Assembly (NCBI RefSeq): GCF_008065115.1
Contig: NZ_CP042913.1
Location: 2,144,338-2,208,337, forward strand
Length of the DNA: 64,000 bases
From: Bythopirellula goksoeyrii
GTDB taxonomy: Bacteria; Planctomycetota; Planctomycetia; Pirellulales; Lacipirellulaceae
Reading direction: 5' to 3'
The notes beneath the pieces are model-generated. The model ran no database searches. It was given only the letters and a program-made list of their open reading frames with translations, and was not told the DNA's origin. The number at the start of each line of letters is the position of its first letter. The first letter of the stretch is position 1. This document shows, piece by piece, positions 17,401 through 25,494 of this stretch. A program made the position numbers and the translations under genes.

Positions 17401-18147
17401 GATTCCCAAGGCAGAATTCAAACCGGCTGCCTCGGAAGCCGCGCGTTCGGCATTCTCCAAATCACCCCAATTGAGCAGGGCATCTCCTTGAGTAACAAGA
17501 AACTTTGCGTAACTGTGTTTCCAACTTGCAGAGTTGTCTTTCGTAGATTCCAAATGTTGGAGTTCGGCGATCGATTGGGCAATTCGCGTGGGAGAGTCTT
17601 CCGACTCGGCATATTCCACTTGGAAAGTTCGAGCCGTCTCTAGATGCTTGGCAGCTTGTGGCAAATCACCCACCACCAAGGATTGGCGCGCAGCCAAAAG
17701 CAAACGATCACACGCTTCACGACTCTTCGGTTGAGTAGCGACTGGATTGGAACTACTAGTTTCCTTTGCCACGACCTGTTCAGGATTGGCGAAGGGATTC
17801 GCGACTTGATTGGAAGCGGACTTCTGCACCGATCCGCTGGGGCGGTTGCTGATGAGCTTATCGAGATCTCTACGCACCCGCGCTGGAGTATCCCCAAAAT
17901 GCAAGACCGGATAGGTCGGCTTCGCATTCTCGGCGCGCTGCAGCAAGGTATCTGCCAGGGAGTAATCCCCCTGGGCCATCGCCTGCCTGGTTCGCGACAG
18001 CAATGAGTCTACGTCAGACAGGGTCAGTACAGCGCTAGATTGCGCAGTATTGTACGTCTCCGCTCCTGTTGAAGGTGCTGCCGGTACTAAAATGGCAATC
18101 ATCCACAATACGTAGCAGCAACCAACTCTTTTGATGAACCGGTTCAA
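14458..18147 (-). CDS. pilQ: PilQ/GspD-type outer-membrane secretin with long TPR-like N-terminal region
   Basis: A 1229-residue secretin, far longer than typical PilQ or GspD (about 650-800). The start is a TTG at 18147 with AAAGGAG seven bases upstream. A signal peptide (CCYVLWMIAILVPAAPSTGA) is followed by about 550 residues of helical, TPR-like repeats (SLADTLLQRAENAKP, DRAQALKLFRQAYKRRGEL) and charged coiled coil. An STN/N0 domain (LSEVVDGLSKLAGINIHLD, then LSLILEPLHLTYMIKDEVLKI) precedes N1-like domains and a Gly/Met/Pro-rich linker around GMMPGGAMAQQFG. The C-terminal secretin core ends with VPDGGTVLLGGVKRLSEQ and GKIPYVDRLFR (about 1155-1200). It should form the outer-membrane pore. 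It is last in the pilM-to-Q-like block. The TPR region may replace a separate PilF/TPR pilotin-type partner. Confidence 0.9.
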   Translation of the reverse strand: MNRFIKRVGCCYVLWMIAILVPAAPSTGAETYNTAQSSAVLTLSDVDSLLSRTRQAMAQGDYSLADTLLQRAENAKPTYPVLHFGDTPARVRRDLDKLISNRPSGSVQKSASNQVANPFANPEQVVAKETSSSNPVATQPKSREACDRLLLAARQSLVVGDLPQAAKHLETARTFQVEYAESEDSPTRIAQSIAELQHLESTKDNSASWKHSYAKFLVTQGDALLNWGDLENAERAASEAAGLNSALGIEDTNPIKLLSRIRETRRAKLAQSNANNVTVDQVAANTAEPQGSAANRMLLDQSVAPAAAAVPIDLTLPNLDQTPAIPKIAQLPTTEPEPLPLAEDVVTKDLAPEMMDPFALLQEGEVALRAGDRAQALKLFRQAYKRRGELDLTNQQQLQDHLQMLSASPEKSPSSATGNTLIDAATSGQVVIARQLAAEIGKRQTEAAKLRETDPRQSLAILEEAGELVTKSELDQSTKTQLQRRLELSIAETQRYIKEHQSEIELDEANNKVLEEVDRKRAVKIQVQEKIAEMVDQFNRLIDEHRYAEAEVVAQRLYEMAPEEPVAQQVWQSAKFIRREKLNQEIANIAEDGFMRVTQDIRLTAAEGMRDSNDPITYDIEHWKDIPNRKGSSDRNSYRTERELEIERKLRTPVLPSYNNMPLSEVVDGLSKLAGINIHLDPRGLSQEGVQSDATVTLNLGKEISLKSALSLILEPLHLTYMIKDEVLKITSEQIRDGDLITRTYNVADLVIPIPNFVPSNNMGLQGLINDAYAAVPFSNGARQSAPVAMVPGAPPQDGMMPGGAMAQQFGANSGAPGASSVPMGGGPGGLGGAANADFDSLIDLIVTTVEYDSWMENGSGEGEIQPFPTNLSLVISQTQKVHDQIRDLLEQLRRLQDLQVTIEVRFIRLSDQFFERIGIDFDFNIEDGTHIANLTNTANPVFEPSRASATVGISSNPTGLTDPLPDFTVDLDIPYRNNSFSLTEPTVGGFQDVGSFGFAILSDIEAFFLINASQGDQRSNVLQAPKVTLFNGQQGIVADTSLRPFVISVIPVVGEFAAAQQPVIVVLSEGTLLTVQAVVSDDRRYVRLTLVPFFSQIGDVDTFTFEGSETTSVSNSTNSGQDGNDETEDNAEQITRSGTTVQLPTFQIITVATTVSVPDGGTVLLGGVKRLSEQRSEFGVPLLGKIPYVDRLFRNVGIGRDTNSLMMMVTPHIIIQEEEEERLGISQE

Positions 18148-18577
18148 CTCGATACTCCTTTCGAGATCTGTGCCTAATCCTTGGCTGAGTCTCGCAACAC
18201 CACGTCAGCAAATGTGTCTCAATAAAGCGTGATTCACATCGACTGCCGAGGTGTAACCACCCCGATTGATATTTGCGTAAATAGGTACGTTCCGCTGCCC
18301 TCTTTCGGAGGACCTGTCCAAGTCTCCTTGGAGACGAGAGGCAGTTAAATACTTGGCAGGTAGATTAGCGTCAAGTGCAGAAATAGAACGGACGCAAATT
18401 TGAGAAAATTTGAGTCGCAAGTGATACAAAATTCTGTGCTAGCGTCGCTATCGCCAACGGATAGAAACTAGAAAAACAGCGCAACAAGATTTCGAAATAG
18501 CCGCCGGGGCAACCCGATGGTGTTGGGGAATCGACCATCGGCTTCCGCCAACTGCTAGGAAAAGTAGGTTCGCTATT
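18148..18577. other. Gap between the PilP-position gene and the secretin gene, with nested inverted repeats
   Basis: 430 bases with no gene. CCGATGGT (18513-18520) and ACCATCGG (18534-18541) form a perfect inner stem, and GAAATAGC (18494-18501) with GCTATTTC (18572-18579) an outer one. The outer arm overlaps the stop codon of the upstream gene. This probably ends or attenuates the upstream transcript before the secretin. The secretin's ribosome-binding site AAAGGAG is at the left edge. Confidence 0.55.
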
Positions 18578-20665
18578 TCAGAACCCTCCTCGACCTCCTC
18601 GTCGTCCACCCCCATAGCCCCCTTCGCCGCCATAACCACCACGCGTACGGTCATTCTGACCTTGTTCAATGATGGCATCAAATTCCTTGACAGTAGGTTC
18701 GTCTTTCAGTTCTTGCTGAATACTCAGCTTTCCAGCAGCATCCATCAGGACCACGCGGGCCGGTGCAATCAGATCACGATTTTTGGAAGAAAGATCTTCA
18801 CCGCCACGCATATCGATTACTGTCGCACCTGTTCGGAAATCAAATTCAGGGGCCTTAAATTCAGGATCATCCTGTGGGTAGCGATTCGACCAAATGATCA
18901 TCGCCTTTTCCAATAGATTCATTACGCTGCCGCGAATGAAGGACTCTTTAATAGCAATTTCTGCCGCGTATTCACTATTGAGTGCCTTAATAATCATCTC
19001 CACCTCTGGCTGAGAATTGAAGCTCGTCTCCTTTGCGGGCTCGGAACTCGCCAGATAGATTCGGGCCGGTAGTGGTACACTTGCCACAGGGCTCGGTTTG
19101 CTCCAATCGGTCAAGCGATAACGCTTTTGCGATTTCGAGAGCTTCTCTCGACGCTGGTTGACCGAGGGGTCGAGATAGGACAGAGAGACTCGATTGTTGA
19201 CATCAGCGAGCGCTAAACGAACGCGATAGCGATAGCGATGTCCCGGTTCGACACTGTTATCAAAAAAGCGTAGCAATACGTTGGAGGTCTTGTGGTCCCA
19301 AACGAAATCAGCAATCTGAACACCGCTTCCGGCACCTAATCCGTAGCCGCCACCTCGTCCACCACCATATCCTCCACCGTAGCCTCCTTCGCCACCGTAG
19401 CCTCCTTCACCGCCATAACCACCACCGTAGCCTCCACGGCCACCGCCGTAGCCTCCTTCGCCACCATAGCCACCGCCGTAGCCACCTCGTCCACCGCCGT
19501 AGCCACCCTCAAATTCCCCACCTCGTCCCATTCCCATCTCGTTTTCAGGTATGCGAGCTCGACCAAATCCTTCGTCTTCTTCGGCATCCTCCTCGACTGG
19601 AGTTTCGGCCGCTGCTTCGAGTTTTTCCGCTTCGAGAATAGCATCTTCGACAGCCAATGGCATCGAAGAGTGGCTCACACGGTTGTCCCATTCCTTGAGG
19701 ATTAGTGGCGGCAAAGGATGCGTGAGTAACGGGTGAACGAAGCGGCTGGCCACCACTTCCGGAGGATTCACTGGATACGTGGCAAGCTCTTCTTGCAGAG
19801 TCGATTCTTTTATGGAGGAAATCACCTCCCAGTCGCCTTGGCCTTGGTTGGTGACTTCCGCTCGCTCGACGATGTAACCGAGATAAATGGGCATATCCCG
19901 TTGGGGCTCGTAGCCTCGTGCCGACTGGAGCGCGTCTTCGTACATCTGGTTTTGAGCTTCGTAGGGAATTTTTGCCAGCACGGTCACCCAGGACTGGGGC
20001 CGGACGGTTTCAAATCCCTGCAGCGCGATGCCTACCTGAGGCGGAACGACAATGGAATCGTTGCGACTCCGTGTCGGAGGTTCGTCGCGGCCTCTGTCGC
20101 CTCTTTCTCCACGGCCTCTGCCTCTTCCCCTGCCACGTCTATCGCCATCTTCATCTCGATTCCTCGCTTGCTCAGCTTCCATCTCCCGCTCTTGGCGTTG
20201 CTTTTCAGCGGCGGCTTCGAGTTGTCGTTGCTTGATCTGATCTGGGTTTGCAGACGCCCACAGACCGGAGTCAGAGTTAACTTCCAGATCTTCAGGTGCC
20301 AAGAGAACGGGATCCGTACGTGGCCCCATGGGTTGGATAACAGGTCGGTTAAGGGGGGCTATCCGAGGAAAGTCTTCCTTGGAGGGTGGCTTCATCGACT
20401 CCACATCGAGAGGATCCGCCTTAAGCACTTCCTCTGGAGCTACCTCGGCAATCTTTTGATATGTAAAGCTCTTGATGTGGTCCTCCGCCTGCTGTGCCAG
20501 ATTAGTGAGAGTCGCCGGGTCTTTTCCAGACTCTAGCCGACTTACACCCATAGCCGACCACAGCAACCATCCCGCACAAGCCAGTATCGCTATCATGCCG
20601 AGTTTCTCGCCATGAGCGAGTAACAAACGAACAATCGCGTTTCCACCTTTGAGATTTGCTTTCAT
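18578..20665 (-). CDS. Inner-membrane pilus-block protein with Gly/Tyr repeats (PilP position)
   Basis: A 695-residue protein from ATG 20665, with GGAG 8 bases upstream. One N-terminal membrane helix (LGMIAILACAGWLLWSAMG, about 22-42) is followed by an extracytoplasmic part. An Arg/Gly run (RRGRGRGRGRGERGDRGRD) lies at about 175-195, after a charged coiled-coil stretch. GGYGG-type repeats fill about 385-455, and the C-terminus ends GGYGGGRRGGRGGF. Between the low-complexity parts are folded-looking segments such as VLLRFFDNSVEPGHRYRYRVRLALADVNN and LIAPARVVLMDAAGKLSIQQEL. I do not recognise a named family. Its place between a PilO-like gene and the secretin suggests the PilP-like link from inner membrane to secretin; this is inference. 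Confidence 0.75.
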   Translation of the reverse strand: MKANLKGGNAIVRLLLAHGEKLGMIAILACAGWLLWSAMGVSRLESGKDPATLTNLAQQAEDHIKSFTYQKIAEVAPEEVLKADPLDVESMKPPSKEDFPRIAPLNRPVIQPMGPRTDPVLLAPEDLEVNSDSGLWASANPDQIKQRQLEAAAEKQRQEREMEAEQARNRDEDGDRRGRGRGRGRGERGDRGRDEPPTRSRNDSIVVPPQVGIALQGFETVRPQSWVTVLAKIPYEAQNQMYEDALQSARGYEPQRDMPIYLGYIVERAEVTNQGQGDWEVISSIKESTLQEELATYPVNPPEVVASRFVHPLLTHPLPPLILKEWDNRVSHSSMPLAVEDAILEAEKLEAAAETPVEEDAEEDEGFGRARIPENEMGMGRGGEFEGGYGGGRGGYGGGYGGEGGYGGGRGGYGGGYGGEGGYGGEGGYGGGYGGGRGGGYGLGAGSGVQIADFVWDHKTSNVLLRFFDNSVEPGHRYRYRVRLALADVNNRVSLSYLDPSVNQRREKLSKSQKRYRLTDWSKPSPVASVPLPARIYLASSEPAKETSFNSQPEVEMIIKALNSEYAAEIAIKESFIRGSVMNLLEKAMIIWSNRYPQDDPEFKAPEFDFRTGATVIDMRGGEDLSSKNRDLIAPARVVLMDAAGKLSIQQELKDEPTVKEFDAIIEQGQNDRTRGGYGGEGGYGGGRRGGRGGF

Positions 20666-20719
20666 GGTCAATGCTCCGTTATTGTTTTTGTTCCAGCCCC
20701 ACGAGGCAGCTTCACAGGC

Positions 20720-22159
20720 TCACTCAGGGATTGCAATATCTGCTTCAGCTAATTCCGCACTTGGTGTGCCAAGCTGTTCTTCGTCGGGTGGCATATAGAT
20801 GTAAACAACTCCCTTCACTTCGATTTGAGCTAGTGAAGGAGAAGATCCTAAATCGAGATTATTCAGGCCAGCGCTGCCGCCATAGCCGCCACTCATACCA
20901 CCCGACTGTCCAAATCCTTCTAGCGCGTTGCCGGGATTGACTCGCACTTGGTTGACTTCGATGGGTAGTGGCGAGTTGGCACATTCGACCAACAGATGAG
21001 GGAGCCAGCGCTGATCCATGACCAACAACATGCGAATGGGCAACTGGCGAAATTCAGCGCCAAAGGATTCAGGTTCGCCTGCTGGGAGAGGAGCGCCCTC
21101 TTCATCAAGATAGCGATTGTTCAATAGGGCATCATCACCCCCGCCTCCTTCCATTCCTTCCCCTCCGTATCCGCCATAGCCTCCTTCACCGCCGTAGCCT
21201 CCACCATAGCCACCCCCTTCACCACCGTAACCACCACGCTCGCCACCATAGCCGCCTCCTTCTCCACCATAACCACCGTACCCACCTTCGCCGCCCATTC
21301 CACCACCACCAGTTGGCGCTGGCATATAGACTTGGCCAGGTTGGGTCGAGGCCATGGAAGCGGCTTGCCCTACTTCTAATGCGGCGATCACCCGTACTGC
21401 CGTATTGTCTGGACGAGTCGCCTTGCGAGCTTCATTGGTCTTGGCAATTACGTTGAGCAGTGTTTCATAGACCCAGAGGTCTTCTTGGGTAACCCAGATT
21501 TCCATCGACGATGGTTTGTTGCCGAAAAAGAGCTTCTCACGTAGGCTCCCCTGATCGAGCCATTGGACCAGATAATCTTCATCCTCGGCTCCTGGTTGGC
21601 CAGGCTGATATCCGGCGCCTCCGCCATATTCGCCACCATAACCACCTTCGCCACCATATCCGCCGCCGCGTCCGCCATAGCCTCCAGCTGCTGCAGCTCC
21701 CTCGATCTTCTGAGCTTTGACGATATCCAATAGTCCATCAATGCGATTCTCAATGTAGTTCTGATAGATGGTACGCATTTTGTTGCTGATCGAATCACCA
21801 AACTTGCGATTGTCAATGTAATCGATAAATTCCTCGCCGAGTTCTTGGGGCCAGGAAAGCACCGCATTTCGCTGGCGTTCATAGAGGTCTTTCCACACAT
21901 CCAGCACGTATTTTTGCTGAGCGACAAGTTCTTTCTTGTCCACCTCAATCACGTCATTATTGTGAAAGGATTGGGAGCTAGCGAGAGTTTGCATCTTGCT
22001 AAATGCATCCTTGATCACTGATTGGCGCTGAGTAAACTTGGCGTCCAAGTCGTTTTTGGCCATACTCCAGCAGACGACTGCAATGATCACAGCGACTACG
22101 CTGAGAATCCAGAATCTCTGCTTCCACATCACTTTTAGAATCGCACGAATTTGATCCAT
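20720..22159 (-). CDS. PilO-like inner-membrane protein with Gly/Tyr repeats
   Basis: A 479-residue protein from the ATG at 22159, with GGAG six bases upstream; a TTG 12 bases earlier is rejected. One N-terminal membrane helix (FWILSVVAVIIAVVCWSMA) after a short basic tail, then a helical segment (FTQRQSVIKDAFSKMQTLA), gives the bitopic plan of PilO. GGYGG-type segments occur at about 160-190, 285-345 and near 425. The folded C-terminal part has RQLPIRMLLVMDQRWLPHLLVECANSPLPIEVNQVRVNP, reminiscent of the ferredoxin-like PilO fold that compares inter-residue positions. It lies 26 bases after the PilM/N-like gene and 54 before the next. Assignment rests on order and topology more than on sequence match. 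Confidence 0.7.
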   Translation of the reverse strand: MDQIRAILKVMWKQRFWILSVVAVIIAVVCWSMAKNDLDAKFTQRQSVIKDAFSKMQTLASSQSFHNNDVIEVDKKELVAQQKYVLDVWKDLYERQRNAVLSWPQELGEEFIDYIDNRKFGDSISNKMRTIYQNYIENRIDGLLDIVKAQKIEGAAAAGGYGGRGGGYGGEGGYGGEYGGGAGYQPGQPGAEDEDYLVQWLDQGSLREKLFFGNKPSSMEIWVTQEDLWVYETLLNVIAKTNEARKATRPDNTAVRVIAALEVGQAASMASTQPGQVYMPAPTGGGGMGGEGGYGGYGGEGGGYGGERGGYGGEGGGYGGGYGGEGGYGGYGGEGMEGGGGDDALLNNRYLDEEGAPLPAGEPESFGAEFRQLPIRMLLVMDQRWLPHLLVECANSPLPIEVNQVRVNPGNALEGFGQSGGMSGGYGGSAGLNNLDLGSSPSLAQIEVKGVVYIYMPPDEEQLGTPSAELAEADIAIPE

Positions 22160-22185
22160 AACGGACTCCAACTACAAAGCTTGAC

Positions 22186-24408
22186 TTAGTTTTCAGGTTC
22201 TAATTCTGACTCGGCAGCGCTCTCGTCTTCTGCATTCAATGCCGCGGCCTCAGCGGCTGCCTCTGCGGCCTCTCGACGCGCTAAGGCCAGCTCCTGACGT
22301 TCGGCGCGAGTTTTAGGCTGCCAAACGAATTGCACGATGAAATCGAACCGGCTCAATGTGATTAACTTGGATTTCTCACCATCTTGACCAGCAGTAATGG
22401 TTGCTCCGCCACGACCGTAGCCACCTTCTCCACCGTATCCGCCTCCATAGCCTCCCGCGGTCGCCGTGCCAGTCAAGTTTGCCTCAGGATCGATGATTTC
22501 GTCCCGCAGTTTTTGATCCTTGACCAGCCAAACATGGCTGATCGCCAAATCCTTGATGGGCACTTCAATCATTTCGCCATTCTCACCATCAGGGAGTTCG
22601 ACCGTTCCTTCTTCGAGATTCGTGATCAGGGTGTTCTTCACGAACTCTCCCATCTGATTGCTGCGATCCGCCTTGCTGTTGTGATAGTGGTGTCCAGTAA
22701 GCTGAATGACCCAACCGGCGCCGGAGAGAGCGCCTTCTTCTCCTTCAGCTCCAGGCTCCATACCCATCGGGTCCATTTCCGCAGCCGGATCACCCATGTC
22801 TCCCTCTGCATCGGAGGAGGCCATTATCCCCTTAGCTTCTGTGTAGGCCGTCTCCACCTGGGAAAACCATTCACTCAATTCTGGGAATTGTTGAGATTCC
22901 ACTGCAGCGATATGCAACTCTTCTCGACTGCTGATGTCCTCTTCGGTCTCTTTACGCTCCTTGGCAGGGCGCGGATCCTTGGGGAGGGCGCTATCGATCG
23001 CTTTAAACAGTTCAAGCCAGCGCAAACGACCTTCCACATTACTGATAAGCTTCTCGCCAGTCAGTGAGACCGTCTCAAACTCACTGTGAATGCTGTCTTT
23101 CTTGCTTTGATAGCCGGTGGCAGTGGTTTGCACGGACTGTGCTCGGCTTTCCGCTGCTGCCATCGCCTCATTGTCAGTTTCTCGCCAGGCAGACACATGG
23201 GAGAAGTAGTTGAAAGTAAGCCCCGCCAAAATGGCCGCCGCACCAGCCACTGCCCAGGGCTTCTTGCTCATGACGAGGCGTGTGCGAACGATTTCTTCAG
23301 GCAAGAGATTGGTTCTTAGTTCTGCTTTTCCCAGTCCCTGCAAACACAAACCGTAGGCGACCGCAAAGCTCAAGGTGTTATCCTTGAACTGGGGCTTTCC
23401 TGCAGCGCTGCCGGCACTGAGTTGCTGAAACTCCGTTACTGGTTTGACTTCATGGTCCAAGTTTTGGGAAAGATACCGCTGCAAGCCGGGCAGTTTCATC
23501 GCATTGCCCAGGGCCAATACATTGCCGATCTTGGCTGCTTTGTCGATGCTCGTGAAATAGCCCAGCGATCGCTGAATCTCAGACAGCAAATCACTGAATA
23601 CTGGCCGCATGGCCTGGAACACTGCTTTGGGATCGTCTGCTTCGGTGGCATTCCGCTTGAGATGCTCCGCTTTGACGAAAGTGAGCTTGAGCTCTTTACT
23701 CAAAGCACGCGTGAAATGGCTACCTCCGATGGGAATGTTTCGCTGCCAGACCCTGAAGCCGTTCGTTACCACCAAGTCCGTTGTGTCGGTTCCCAAAGAG
23801 ATAACGACCGTCGAGTCGGGCGGATTCTGGGGATCGTAGGTGCCTGACTTGAAATCTCCTAGTCGGTCGAAGCAAACGAAATTGTAGACCGCCAAAGGCA
23901 TGAGTTGGATAAAATCAACCTCGATGCCCGCTTCTTCCAGGGGCTTGAGCGCTCTGGCGACTTGATCCCGCTTCATCGCAAAGATGCCGACCTCAGGCTC
24001 CAAGGCAAAGCCATCTTCCTCGCTCCCGCCGGTGAGTTGCTGATAGTCCCAGACCACGTCGTCGAGTGAAAAGGGAATCTGTTGGCGAGCTTCGTATTTG
24101 ACAATATCAGGAATCTTTTTTGATTCGACCGGTGGCAATTTGATGAATCGTGCCAAACCGTTCTGGCCAGCAACAGAAATCGCGACCCGATCTCCAGCCA
24201 CTTCGTTGCGTGACAGGAATTGTGAGAGGGCTTCCCGAACGAGTTCTTCTGGCTCGGACTCGGGCTGAGAAAGTATCTTGGGATACTCGATGTAGTCGAA
24301 GGATTCGACGATGATGCGATCGGCCTCTTTTTCATGGGGCCGACACAAAAGCGCCTTCAGCGCGCATTGGCCAATGTCGATTCCCCAGACGGCGTTACTC
24401 TTCGCCAT
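22186..24408 (-). CDS. pilM: PilM-PilN fusion, type IV pilus inner-membrane platform
   Basis: 740 residues from ATG 24408 (MAKSNAVWGIDIGQCALKAL). Residues 8-355 are an actin-like PilM ATPase: GIDIGQCALKAL phosphate-1 motif, EARQQIPFSLDDVVWDYQ, VVISLGTDTTDLVV and LALGNAMKLPGL. Directly after comes the PilN hallmark, LRTNLLPEEI (364-373), a membrane helix WAVAGAAAILAGLTFNYFSHV (385-405) and a periplasmic helical region. PilM normally is a separate soluble protein that binds the N-terminal tail of PilN; here the two are one chain. A short GGYGGGYGGEGGYGRGG segment lies near 650, and the C-terminus is Ala/Glu-rich. It is the first gene of the block and sits divergently from the DUF433 gene. Confidence 0.88.
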   Translation of the reverse strand: MAKSNAVWGIDIGQCALKALLCRPHEKEADRIIVESFDYIEYPKILSQPESEPEELVREALSQFLSRNEVAGDRVAISVAGQNGLARFIKLPPVESKKIPDIVKYEARQQIPFSLDDVVWDYQQLTGGSEEDGFALEPEVGIFAMKRDQVARALKPLEEAGIEVDFIQLMPLAVYNFVCFDRLGDFKSGTYDPQNPPDSTVVISLGTDTTDLVVTNGFRVWQRNIPIGGSHFTRALSKELKLTFVKAEHLKRNATEADDPKAVFQAMRPVFSDLLSEIQRSLGYFTSIDKAAKIGNVLALGNAMKLPGLQRYLSQNLDHEVKPVTEFQQLSAGSAAGKPQFKDNTLSFAVAYGLCLQGLGKAELRTNLLPEEIVRTRLVMSKKPWAVAGAAAILAGLTFNYFSHVSAWRETDNEAMAAAESRAQSVQTTATGYQSKKDSIHSEFETVSLTGEKLISNVEGRLRWLELFKAIDSALPKDPRPAKERKETEEDISSREELHIAAVESQQFPELSEWFSQVETAYTEAKGIMASSDAEGDMGDPAAEMDPMGMEPGAEGEEGALSGAGWVIQLTGHHYHNSKADRSNQMGEFVKNTLITNLEEGTVELPDGENGEMIEVPIKDLAISHVWLVKDQKLRDEIIDPEANLTGTATAGGYGGGYGGEGGYGRGGATITAGQDGEKSKLITLSRFDFIVQFVWQPKTRAERQELALARREAAEAAAEAAALNAEDESAAESELEPEN

Positions 24409-24791
24409 ACCTTGCACCCCTGTTCCCAAAAATCATACGCGACTGTGCGTCTCCTGCCACAACGGATCAATGACGTTGCGGCATAGCCAACCAGCGCTGC
24501 GCTTCTCGAATTGCCTCTATGACAAGTTTATCGTTTCACGGAAGGATTCGTCAATTTTCTGTTTCAAATTACAGAAACATGGACATTGCCTCGGAGAAGG
24601 AAACTTCCCCCTCCCCACCTATTTTAGTCGGAATTTGCGATTTGTATAGAATTGGTGGCCATGGATGGGGAGGAAGGGTAAGAACAGGCGGTTTGATGGG
24701 GAAATGTAGAATTCTATGGGACAATTTCCAATTATCAGTCCACGGACAATGAGTTTGCTTCGCGATGTGGAAACAGGCTAGAATAGGACAT
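24409..24791. other. Divergent promoter region of the pilus block and the DUF433/DUF5615 pair
   Basis: 383 bases without a gene. The side towards pilM has AGGGGTGCAAGGT before the ATG. A plus-strand promoter is listed separately. A 9- to 12-base pyrimidine/purine inverted pair (TTCCCCCTCCCC near 24605, GGGGAGGAA near 24667) flanks an AT-rich stretch containing TGTATAGAAT, a possible second promoter. Confidence 0.45.
24755..24784 (+). promoter_or_regulatory. Candidate promoter giving a leaderless transcript
   Basis: TTGCTT at 24755-24760, an 18-base spacer and TAGAAT at 24779-24784. Expected transcription start is about 7-8 bases later, at or next to the ATG at 24792. This supports that start over the in-frame ATG at 24765, which lies inside the promoter. 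Confidence 0.45.
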
Positions 24792-25130
24792 ATGGACGCC
24801 TCGCAACCAGAATACATCGAGATTCGCAAGAACCGTGATGGCCAAGATCGGCCTTTCATAGCCGGTACTCGTGTGCGCGTCCAAGACGTGGTCTTCTATC
24901 ACGATCGCCTCGGCCAGGCTGCCGAAGAAATCGTACGGGGCCTTCCGCATTTGACTTTAGCTCAGGTGCATGGAGCTTTGGCGTACTATTTTGAAAATCG
25001 CCAAGCCGTATGGGACTGTATCCGCGAGGACGAAGCCTATGTCGAGGCACTTAAGAAAGAGTTGACCGGAACCAGTGTGATTGTGAATGGATTGAGCTCG
25101 GATGCCGCCGATTCCCAGGTTCCATCTTGA
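24792..25130 (+). CDS. DUF433 protein, probable antitoxin
   Basis: 112 residues from the ATG at 24792 (MDASQPEYIEIRK). The DUF433 (COG2442) core is clear: RPFIAGTRVRVQDVVFYHDRLGQAAEEIVRGLPHLTLAQVHGALAYYFENR, a helix-turn-helix-like domain with the diagnostic IAGTRVRV and LTLAQVHGALAYY. Such proteins are typically encoded just before a DUF5615 PIN-like gene, and the pair is regarded as a toxin-antitoxin-like module in which DUF433 is the putative antitoxin and DNA-binding partner. Its 3' end overlaps the next gene by 29 bases, so translation is probably coupled. The C-terminal tail after about residue 85 is not conserved in the family as I recall it. Confidence 0.85.
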   Translation: MDASQPEYIEIRKNRDGQDRPFIAGTRVRVQDVVFYHDRLGQAAEEIVRGLPHLTLAQVHGALAYYFENRQAVWDCIREDEAYVEALKKELTGTSVIVNGLSSDAADSQVPS

Positions 25131-25434
25131 CGAGAGTGTGACAACGGATATTGCGGCGGGCCTACGTCGCCGTGACCGTATTTGCTCCACTTCGCAGGAA
25201 ATGGACATGCTCGGTTCTAGCGATGAAGAGCAAGTTGCGTTCTGCAAAGCTGAAAATCGCGTAATCGTTACTGCTGATGCAGACTTCTTGAGGCTGCTCA
25301 AAACGGAGTCTGATCATCCTGGGGTCATCTATTGGGCCTCGGGCAAGCATTTCGGCCGAATTGTCAACGATATTGATGCGATGTGCTTCATCATGGAAGC
25401 TGGGGAGTTTCGTGGTAAGATCTTTTACCTCTGA
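25102..25434 (+). CDS. DUF5615 PIN-like protein, probable toxin
   Basis: A 110-residue protein with the DUF5615 PIN-like fold: FHLDESVTTDIAAGLRRRD at the N-terminus (acidic pair in LDE), EMDMLGSSDEEQVAFCKAENRVIVTADADFLRL in the centre (acidic residues in SSDEE and TADADF) and HPGVIYWASGKH towards the C-terminus. The acidic residues match the metal-binding positions of PIN-type ribonucleases, so RNase activity is a reasonable inference, not shown. It overlaps the DUF433 gene by 29 bases in another frame, the usual two-gene arrangement. Confidence 0.87.
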   Translation: MPPIPRFHLDESVTTDIAAGLRRRDRICSTSQEMDMLGSSDEEQVAFCKAENRVIVTADADFLRLLKTESDHPGVIYWASGKHFGRIVNDIDAMCFIMEAGEFRGKIFYL

Positions 25435-25494
25435 GAACATGGCCGATTTACATTGCACTTTGACCTATCGAACTCCCTTGGCTCTACTGGACGC

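Noticed and set aside
19336-21310. Direct repeats resembling a CRISPR array
   Set aside because: The repeats are in-frame GGYGG codons of two protein-coding genes with no unique spacers of fixed length.
24765-24791. Earlier ATG for the DUF433 gene
   Set aside because: It falls inside the candidate promoter spacer, and the encoded residues do not resemble the family's start.
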